A program made the translations under genes and the position numbers. Below the pieces are notes generated by a model. That model saw only the letters and a list, made by a program, of their open reading frames with translations, was not told the origin of the DNA and did not search any database. DNA of 6,136 nucleotides. Source: Candidatus Gerdarchaeota archaeon. Lineage in GTDB: Archaea; Asgardarchaeota; Heimdallarchaeia; JABLTI01. Location of the stretch: the NCBI GenBank assembly GCA_016840945.1, contig JAEORJ010000077.1, forward strand, positions 1 through 6,136, given 5' to 3'. Positions 1-4,572 of the stretch are shown in pieces; position 1 is the first letter of the stretch; every line of letters begins with the position of its first letter.

Positions 1-266
1 GCACTCTCATCTGCACTAACAAAAATAACTTTTATACTAGAATCCATTTCAAGTAATTCTTGTAAAGCTGTTACACCATCTTTAACAGGCATCCGATGAT
101 CCATGATAACTAAATCTGGCCATTCATTCTTATGATCATGGAAATAATCAACTGCTTCTTGACCATCAACTGCTGTGTACATTATTGTATGTCCTTTTAA
201 TCCAAGAATTTCACGTAATATTTCTTGAATAACAACCATGTCATCAACAATCATTATTTTAGCCAA
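1..266 (-). CDS. CheY-like response regulator receiver domain, partial (C terminus cut by window edge)
   Basis: The 88 visible codons give the first two thirds of a receiver domain, which accepts phosphate from a histidine kinase. The N terminus reads MAKIMIVDD, a typical beta-1 strand with the acidic pair D8/D9. The phosphoacceptor is D56 in VIMDHRMPVKDG, and the VIFVSADES stretch supplies the conserved Ser/Thr position at S84. The last part, with the conserved Lys and alpha-5, lies outside the window, so a stand-alone CheY cannot be told from a longer regulator or hybrid. I chose the TTG at 266 because it gives the standard CheY start and has AGGAAG at 280-275, 8 nt upstream. The next in-frame ATG (254) would remove part of beta-1. 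No ATG, GTG or other TTG lies between 266 and the in-frame stop at 350-348. The family is clear; the partner kinase and output are unknown. Confidence 0.9.
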   Translation of the reverse strand, partial: MAKIMIVDDMVVIQEILREILGLKGHTIMYTAVDGQEAVDYFHDHKNEWPDLVIMDHRMPVKDGVTALQELLEMDSSIKVIFVSADES

Positions 267-492
267 ATTTTGTTCTTCCTGACTTTCTTTACTATAAACG
301 TAACCTCGTATTTTGAGACGAGCTCCTTTAAAGATTTGTTGGTTGTGCTATATTGCTAAGTATTTAATCTACTAAAACATCAAAATACTACTTAAAAAAA
401 ATACTGAATTATGCAAATTGAGTAAGAAAGTGATTTTTTTTAAGTAAAAAATTATTTTTTAAACATAAAAAATTGGATTAGAAATTATGAAA

Positions 493-521
493 AACAAAAG
501 CAATGGACGGTTGCTTTTGTT
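493..521 (-). terminator. Strong stem-loop, possible terminator or part of an RNA
   Basis: The arms 493-503 and 511-521 are perfect 11-bp inverted repeats around a 7-nt loop (504-510). Read on the minus strand, the second arm ends in TTGCTTTTGTT and runs on into more T residues, like an intrinsic terminator. It lies about 210 nt past the small-subunit stop codon, further than a simple operon terminator would be, so it could instead end a separate small transcript. On the plus strand it is also followed by pyrimidines (TCTTC), so the direction is not certain. Confidence 0.4.
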
Positions 522-579
522 CTTCGGAGTTAGTTTGCATAGAGTTGAAGTTATCATAATCCATCTATAATGGAAGAGT

Positions 580-614
580 AAATCCTAGACCAAATCTCGA
601 GTATGTCTAGATTT
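580..614. repeat. Imperfect stem-loop with CTAGAC/GTCTAG arms
   Basis: CTAGAC at 585-590 is matched by GTCTAG at 605-610. If C584 is bulged, the stem extends by AAAT/ATTT to 580-614, for 10 pairs in all. The 14-nt loop contains the palindrome CTCGAG (596-601). The structure sits in the middle of the gene-free gap. It could be part of a structured RNA or a protein-binding site; nothing in the sequence decides between them. Confidence 0.3.
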
Positions 615-695
615 TTACACCTTAACAATTTAGTTTTTAGTTAAAAAGCGTTATAGAAAAATTATCCATACAATCTAGTAAATTTATCCGCATTT

Positions 696-745
696 TAAGA
701 AAGAAAAAAGAAGGTAGAATCATTAAAATGAGATTATTTTAATGA
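696..745 (-). terminator. Terminator-like hairpin plus T-rich tract after the isomerase operon
   Basis: Arms 720-729 and 736-745 form a perfect 10-bp inverted repeat around the 6-nt loop 730-735. On the minus strand the stop codon of the small-subunit gene (736-734) starts at the last base of the first arm and runs into the loop. The hairpin is followed directly by a pyrimidine-rich run (719-697, including six T in a row). Archaeal RNA polymerase terminates at T-rich tracts, so this is a good candidate end for the leuC-leuD type transcript. The stem is almost all A-T pairs, so the T tract may matter more than the hairpin. Confidence 0.55.
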
Positions 746-1252
746 CTCCAATTTATTTTTAGTATATTCTAATAATCCACCAGCTTTAAAGATATTCAAT
801 GCTTCGCCTTTTAAGGGTGGAAAAGTAAATGTTTTATTGTTAATGACTACCTTGCCCTCTGCCAAATCCACAAATAATTCTTGATCTTTGAGTTCTTCTT
901 TGTGTTCAAAAATATAATTCGTTGCTTCAGGGCAACCAATTAATGGAAAAGCCATATTTATTGCATTTCGATAATAAATTCGAGCAAAGGTACTCCCAAC
1001 AACACCGCCAACACCTGCAGCTTTCAAGCAAGTAACAGCCTGTTCACGTGATGAACCTGCACCAAAGTTTGGTCCCGCAACGATGATATCACCTTGTTTG
1101 ACTTCCTTGACAAAATTAGGTAAATAATCCTCCAAAGCATGTTTTGCCATTTGTTCAGGTGTTAAAGGGTCGTAAGTATATTTTCCTGGGAAAATTTGAT
1201 CAGTATTTATATTTTTATCAGTAAAAATCCACATTCTGCCTTTTAATTGCAT
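734..1252 (-). CDS. leuD: 3-isopropylmalate/homoaconitate dehydratase-type small subunit
   Basis: This 172-aa swivelling-domain subunit of an aconitase-family isomerase has the archaeal/HacB-type length. Visible motifs are NTD at 16-18, the substrate loop PGKYTYDPL at 22-30, NFGAGSSREQA at 62-72, TFARIYYRNAIN at 88-99 and FKAGGLLEY at 155-163. With the large subunit it would move a hydroxyl group by dehydration and rehydration, for example 2- to 3-isopropylmalate (leucine), citramalate (isoleucine) or homocitrate to homoisocitrate (lysine-type chain elongation). The loop reads KYTYD rather than the YLRT associated with archaeal homoaconitase or the YLVY-like form of isopropylmalate isomerase, so the substrate is not settled; leuD is a working symbol. 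Position 65 is Ala where many LeuD proteins have Cys (NFGCGSSRE). The start is secure: GGAGG lies 7 nt upstream, inside the end of the large-subunit gene, which stops 2 nt before this ATG. Confidence 0.9.
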   Translation of the reverse strand: MQLKGRMWIFTDKNINTDQIFPGKYTYDPLTPEQMAKHALEDYLPNFVKEVKQGDIIVAGPNFGAGSSREQAVTCLKAAGVGGVVGSTFARIYYRNAINMAFPLIGCPEATNYIFEHKEELKDQELFVDLAEGKVVINNKTFTFPPLKGEALNIFKAGGLLEYTKNKLESLK

Positions 1253-1254
1253 TA

Positions 1255-2514
1255 TTAAGCCTCCTTTGGTGGTTCAACAATTTTACCAGCTATTACCGAA
1301 GCTGCAACTGTTGCTGGGCTTCCAAGATAGATACTAGTATTTACTTTACAACCCATTCTTCCTTTGAAGTTTCGATTTGCTGAAGAGATAGCTGTTTCAT
1401 TAGGAGCTAAAACACCACCATATGCCCCTAGACAGGGTCCACAAGCGGGAACATTTAATTCACCACCAGCTTCAACAATGGTTTGAATATACCCTTTCTT
1501 TATTGCTTCAAGTAATACTGCTTGAGATGCTGGATAAACAAGTAATCGAACACCTTTCTTTACCTTTTTACCTTTGAGTATTTTGGCTGCAGCTGCTAAA
1601 TCATCCAATCTACCGTTTGTGCAGGTTCCAAGTAATCCTACATCAACTTCAATATCTCCTATTTCAGCGATTGGTGATACATTATCAACATTGTGTGGTT
1701 TTGAAACAACAGGAGGAATATCTCCTAACTCAAAGTTAAATTCCGAATAATAGTTAGCATCTTTATCAGGTGCCACTTTTTTATATGGATCAAGTGCTCT
1801 ATTTTTAAGGTAAGCATCTGTAACCTCATCAGCTGGAAACATTCCTGCTTTACCATCCATCTCTGCTACCATGTTGCACATTGTTAATCGTTCGCTAATA
1901 CTGAATTTCTTTGAAGCTTCACCTAAAAACTCAACTGATTTGTAGCTTGCACCATCTGAATGCATTTGTCCTATAATATGTAGTATAACATCTTTAGCAA
2001 ACACATTTGAGTTTAATTTCCCTTCAAGAGTTATTTTGATTGTTTCTGGAACTTTTAGCCAAGTTTCTCCTATTGCCCATATGCTTGCTGTTTCTGTTCT
2101 ACCTATAGGTATTCCAGCAGCTCCCAAAGCTCCATGACTTGTTGTGTGGGAATCAGAACCAAATATAATTACTCCAGGAATAACGTGGCCTTCTTGTGGT
2201 AATACTTGATGACAAATACCAAAACCACAGTCATAAAAGTGTTTTATTCCTTGTTCTTTAACAAATTCCCTAATTTGATAGTGATTTGCAGCTTTCTTTT
2301 CATCAGGAGGTGGAACTGCATGATCTAATGCAATAAAGATCTTGTCAGGGTTCCAAACTTTTGTTCCACCCATCTCTTTAAAATGATCTATTATTGCAGC
2401 AGAATTGTCATGGGTTAAAATTCTGTGGGGTTCAGCAAAAACAATTGAACCTTCTTCAGGATCTTTTATCCCAGTAACATTACTAATTATCTTTTGAATG
2501 AGTGTTTGACCCAT
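1255..2514 (-). CDS. leuC: 3-isopropylmalate/homoaconitate dehydratase-type large subunit
   Basis: This 419-aa catalytic subunit of the aconitase family has the length of the archaeal LeuC/HacA type, shorter than bacterial LeuC (about 470). The three [4Fe-4S] ligands are visible: C298 in LGTCTNGR, and C358 and C361 in ACGPCLG. Active-site motifs include LDHAVP (63-68), GSDSHTTSHGALGA (119-132) and NRNFKGRMG (380-388). The N terminus MGQTLIQKI is typical and supports the start at 2514. It is the first gene of a two-gene operon with the small subunit. The HDNSAAI segment (35-41) and GTCTNGR are reminiscent of the homoaconitase/IPM-isomerase group, but I cannot assign the substrate from sequence alone; leuC is a working symbol. 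The upstream Shine-Dalgarno is weak (GAGCGTGA about 5 nt before ATG). A 16-bp dyad 14-29 nt upstream of the start may be an operator. The enzyme should be cytoplasmic and oxygen-sensitive through its cluster. Confidence 0.92.
   Translation of the reverse strand: MGQTLIQKIISNVTGIKDPEEGSIVFAEPHRILTHDNSAAIIDHFKEMGGTKVWNPDKIFIALDHAVPPPDEKKAANHYQIREFVKEQGIKHFYDCGFGICHQVLPQEGHVIPGVIIFGSDSHTTSHGALGAAGIPIGRTETASIWAIGETWLKVPETIKITLEGKLNSNVFAKDVILHIIGQMHSDGASYKSVEFLGEASKKFSISERLTMCNMVAEMDGKAGMFPADEVTDAYLKNRALDPYKKVAPDKDANYYSEFNFELGDIPPVVSKPHNVDNVSPIAEIGDIEVDVGLLGTCTNGRLDDLAAAAKILKGKKVKKGVRLLVYPASQAVLLEAIKKGYIQTIVEAGGELNVPACGPCLGAYGGVLAPNETAISSANRNFKGRMGCKVNTSIYLGSPATVAASVIAGKIVEPPKEA
1260..1264 (-). 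promoter_or_regulatory. Shine-Dalgarno of the small-subunit gene
   Basis: On the minus strand AAAGGAGGC precedes the ATG at 1252, with 7 nt between GGAGG and the start. It overlaps the last codons of the large-subunit gene, which fits translation of both subunits from one mRNA, probably coupled. Confidence 0.8.
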
Positions 2515-2527
2515 TATTTCACGCTCA

Positions 2528-2543
2528 ACTAATAATCATTAGT
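2528..2543. promoter_or_regulatory. Palindromic site upstream of the large-subunit gene, possible operator
   Basis: ACTAAT and ATTAGT form 6-bp perfect arms around 4 central bases. The site ends 14 nt before the ATG at 2514. It is close enough to overlap the transcription start or the initiation region, so a repressor such as an Lrp/AsnC-type regulator could act here. The regulator is inference; only the dyad is seen. Confidence 0.35.
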
Positions 2544-2583
2544 ACAAACAACATTTATCATAATTTTCTTTCATAAAGTTATT

Positions 2584-2596
2584 GTCAATGTTTGAC
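2584..2596. promoter_or_regulatory. GTCAA-TGT-TTGAC dyad in the divergent promoter region
   Basis: This is a perfect 5-bp inverted repeat with a 3-nt spacer, between the divergent starts at 2514 and 2698. Its size suits a dimeric helix-turn-helix regulator. It lies about 70 nt upstream of the minus-strand gene and about 100 nt upstream of the plus-strand gene, so it could affect either. A dyad this short may arise by chance in AT-rich DNA. Confidence 0.25.
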
Positions 2597-2630
2597 TTTG
2601 ATTTTTGCTTTGTTATTTGCATAATTTTAA

Positions 2631-2670
2631 ATATGTTTATGTATGAGTATATATGTAATTATATGTAAAA
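2631..2670 (+). repeat. Four tandem 10-bp TATG-phased repeats in a promoter region
   Basis: The blocks starting at 2631, 2641, 2651 and 2661 all begin with RTATG. The last two share the exact 8-mer ATATGTAA. The 10-bp period equals about one helical turn. The repeats lie 28-67 nt upstream of the ATG at 2698, so they probably include its TATA element (TATATAT near 2648-2654) and may add curvature or a series of protein contacts. Confidence 0.5.
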
Positions 2671-2684
2671 ACAGCTCTTATTCC

Positions 2685-2689
2685 GAGGT
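2685..2689 (+). promoter_or_regulatory. Shine-Dalgarno of the 75-aa gene
   Basis: GAGGT lies 8 nt before the ATG at 2698. It complements the 3' end of 16S rRNA well and is the main reason to accept this short orphan frame as a gene. Confidence 0.6.
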
Positions 2690-2697
2690 AAAACTAA

Positions 2698-2925
2698 ATG
2701 AGTCAAAGTGATAATCAGAAAGAAGAATTAAACGCAATTACTGAATTAGAAGAAAATCTGCAGCAAGCAATAGATGATTTGATAGCTGAATCTGATTATC
2801 ATACACAACAAGTAAATGAACATGTTTCATTGATTGTTACTCAATTAGCAGTAGCAGCTGCTTCATTAAGAATAAAAAAGCAACAAGAAGTTTTGAAAGT
2901 AAAATCTTATTTTAATTTAAAGTAA
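2698..2925 (+). CDS. Small helical protein of unknown function (75 aa)
   Basis: I do not recognise this protein. It is predicted to be almost wholly alpha-helical. Residues 8-32 are acidic with regular leucine/isoleucine spacing (ELNAITELEENLQQAIDDLI). Residues 39-58 form a more hydrophobic stretch (VNEHVSLIVTQLAVAAASLR), and the end is basic (KIKKQQ-type residues, then KVKSYFNLK). The pattern suits a short coiled-coil or helical hairpin that oligomerises or binds a partner. The middle segment has His, Glu and Gln among its hydrophobics and is not a clear membrane helix. There is no signal peptide, Cys motif or DNA-binding motif. Support for the gene is the GAGGT ribosome site 8 nt upstream, AT-rich TATA-like sequence before it, and a frame filling the space between its neighbours. 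It is divergent from the isomerase operon and convergent, 7 nt apart, with the next gene. Confidence 0.65.
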   Translation: MSQSDNQKEELNAITELEENLQQAIDDLIAESDYHTQQVNEHVSLIVTQLAVAAASLRIKKQQEVLKVKSYFNLK

Positions 2926-2943
2926 AATCATCTTATTTCAATT
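2896..2943. repeat. Near-tandem duplication at the convergent gene ends
   Basis: AAAGTAAAATC occurs exactly at 2896-2906 and 2919-2929. Each copy is followed by a related CTTATTTYAATT stretch (2906-2917 and 2932-2943), with 3 extra bases in the second. The second copy contains the stop codon of the plus-strand gene and the stop codon of the minus-strand gene. The T-rich parts may serve as terminators for the plus-strand gene. Confidence 0.5.
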
Positions 2944-4363
2944 CCTTATTGTTAGGAGAAAATGTGATGTAGGTTTTATCTTCGATAAATACAATCTGAG
3001 CATCAATTTCATGTTTGTTAATGAGCTCAAATACAATCTGAACAGTACGATTTTCATCGTCTTTGAAAAATGATGTAAGAACTTCTAATGGTAAGATTGA
3101 GATATTTGATAAATAATCAGTAATTCTAAATTTAACCATATTTGTAATAATTTTATTTGCTATAGTATACCCTAATTTTGGATCAAGCATCTCTGAGAGC
3201 TCTTTCATATTTCCATCTATGAAATATTGAAGAATATTATTTATTGATTCTATAAAGCGAATATCAAGCACCTTCTTGATATATTTGGAATTTATTATTT
3301 TATCCCATTCTGCTTCATGATAATTTTTAATTAACACATATGCAATTAAAATAGCATTATAATCACTAAGCAATTCAGCAAATTCTAATGCATCATCTTT
3401 TTCCTCTTGAATTTTCTGGAGATATTTTGTAATAATATATTCCTGCACCTCAAAATTATTAGCAAAGATTTTCTGGTTAATGGTATGAATTCTATTATTA
3501 CCTATTGTTTTACAGAATTTTCTTTCAAAAAGCAAATCGGTAAAAAATTCATTTAATTTTAAATCCACCAATTTAGAATTATATTGTACTGCTAAATTTG
3601 TGGCAAATTCAATCAATAATTTCTCTACTTCTTTACTTGGTTCATTATAAACTGATTTGATAATTTCTAGGAAATTTGGATATATTAATTCAGACATTGT
3701 CTTTGATAATTCATTAAGTATTTCGGCAGCAGTTAATCTTACTTTAATTTCAGGCGTGTGCATCATATCAAAGAGCTCAAGAAGTGATTGCTTACAAAAT
3801 GCCTTATTTCCTTGAATCTTTTTAATTAGAACTTGAATTTTCTTATTTTTTGTTTCACTATCATTAATATTTAGAATTTCTTCGAAAATCTCTCTACAAG
3901 AAGATTCTTTTTTGATTTGCTTTTTATCGTCTATTTTGTTATTAATTTCTTGAATTTCCTTTTCCACTTTTTCTTCTTCTTTTTGCTGCTCTTTACCTTT
4001 TTCAATTTGAACTGCTAAATCATTTTCCGTTGTTTTTATCTTCTGATCTTCAACCAAATTAAATTCTGGTGGTAACTCAAATGTAACAATTTCTTCAATC
4101 TTGACAGGTTGGATGTCAATTGATTTTTTAAGTAAAATTACTTCACCAATTTTGTTGATCAAGCTGATTGGTATTGTTTCTTGTACAATAAAGTCACTAT
4201 CTAATTCAGTCTTAATAGCTATTTTCAATCGTAATTTCTTTTTATCATCCTCAAAAATGCCTATACATTTAGCAATAATATCACCTTTAGGATCCACTAT
4301 TGATTTTCCGATAAGATTTTCTTCTGAATATTCTTCTTCTTTAGGCATTTTCAAGCGACTCAT
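2933..4363 (-). CDS. PRC-barrel-like protein with HEAT-like helices and a PCI-like C-terminal winged helix
   Basis: This 476-aa protein is not one I can name. Residues about 15-80 look like a PRC-barrel domain (ENLIGKSIVDPKGDIIAKC, then IPISLINKIGEVILLKKS), a small beta-barrel common in archaeal RNA-processing, cell-division and photosynthetic proteins. Residues about 105-155 are a Lys/Glu-rich, probably disordered or coiled linker. Residues about 155-415 are all-helical; 180-265 resemble HEAT repeats (TPEIKVRLTAAEILNELSK). The last part (about 418-467: LPLEVLTSFF, then VFELINKHEIDAQIVF and TYITF) has the helix-helix-wing pattern of the winged helix that ends PCI-domain proteins of the proteasome lid, COP9 and eIF3; this match is from memory of the pattern and is inference. 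No signal peptide, membrane segment or catalytic motif is visible, so a cytoplasmic scaffold is most likely. The first ATG (4363) has no close Shine-Dalgarno; M6 is an alternative start. It is divergent from the NurA-like gene. Confidence 0.8.
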   Translation of the reverse strand: MSRLKMPKEEEYSEENLIGKSIVDPKGDIIAKCIGIFEDDKKKLRLKIAIKTELDSDFIVQETIPISLINKIGEVILLKKSIDIQPVKIEEIVTFELPPEFNLVEDQKIKTTENDLAVQIEKGKEQQKEEEKVEKEIQEINNKIDDKKQIKKESSCREIFEEILNINDSETKNKKIQVLIKKIQGNKAFCKQSLLELFDMMHTPEIKVRLTAAEILNELSKTMSELIYPNFLEIIKSVYNEPSKEVEKLLIEFATNLAVQYNSKLVDLKLNEFFTDLLFERKFCKTIGNNRIHTINQKIFANNFEVQEYIITKYLQKIQEEKDDALEFAELLSDYNAILIAYVLIKNYHEAEWDKIINSKYIKKVLDIRFIESINNILQYFIDGNMKELSEMLDPKLGYTIANKIITNMVKFRITDYLSNISILPLEVLTSFFKDDENRTVQIVFELINKHEIDAQIVFIEDKTYITFSPNNKELK

Positions 4364-4539
4364 TTATTATTCGTAATTATACTAAAATTCCTCGTAAACT
4401 CCATCAAATCTTTGTTTTGATTATTGATTAATTTTCATTGTTGCAAAAGCATTCTACAAATTATATAGAAAACATTTCTTGGTTTTTTAATGTATTGACA
4501 TGAGATTTTTTTCTGTATTTGAGCGATATTTCTCTAAAA

Positions 4540-4547
4540 TTTATATA
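4540..4547 (+). promoter_or_regulatory. TATA box of the NurA-like gene
   Basis: TTTATATA is centred about 29 nt before the ATG at 4573, with the A-rich CTAAAA just upstream as a possible BRE. Archaeal transcription starts about 25-27 nt past the TATA centre, which would place the start 0-5 nt from the ATG. No Shine-Dalgarno is visible, so the mRNA is probably leaderless or nearly so. Confidence 0.6.
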
Positions 4548-4572
4548 CTGAATTAATAGACATATCTTTAGG

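Larger units (their letters stand above)
267..733. other. 467-nt intergenic region with stem-loops, no convincing gene
   Basis: This long AT-rich gap separates the end of the isomerase operon from the start of the receiver gene, both on the minus strand. I see no tRNA and no protein gene with coding character; the longest ATG-started reading I checked is a 27-codon plus-strand one at 487-570. The gap holds several inverted repeats: 305-322 (5-bp arms), 493-521 (11-bp arms), 560-574 (5-bp arms) and 580-614 (10 bp with one bulged base). The end of the gap belongs to the terminator-like hairpin at 720-745. A minus-strand TATA-like TTAAATA lies at about 361-367 and could serve the receiver gene, leaving a leader of roughly 70 nt. 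A small untranslated RNA between 493 and 660 is possible but not shown. Confidence 0.5.

Noticed and set aside
519..530. C(TTCG)G tetraloop-like hairpin
   Set aside because: The stem is only four pairs, two of them G-T, and it competes with the much stronger hairpin at 493-521.
487..570. 27-codon frame starting MKNKSNGRLLLFF on the plus strand
   Set aside because: It has no clear Shine-Dalgarno, its start overlaps the 11-bp hairpin, and it is too short to support without conservation. A leader peptide is conceivable but not shown.
560..574. TCCAT/ATGGA inverted repeat
   Set aside because: Five-bp arms with a 5-nt loop in AT-rich DNA are expected by chance; no gene context supports it.
1255..2514. 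Aconitase X or TCA-cycle aconitase as the identity of the large subunit
   Set aside because: The protein is about half the length of single-chain aconitase, is paired with a separate 172-aa small subunit, and carries the LeuC/HacA motif set with three cluster cysteines.
4101..4376. 91-codon open frame on the plus strand
   Set aside because: It lies almost wholly antisense to the N-terminal part of the 476-aa gene, has no ribosome site, and its composition (Ser, Ile, Leu, Phe runs) is what the complement of a Lys/Glu-rich gene gives.
4417..4430. Tandem TTGATTA repeat in the divergent spacer
   Set aside because: Two copies of an AT-rich heptamer are weak evidence and do not sit at a clear promoter position.
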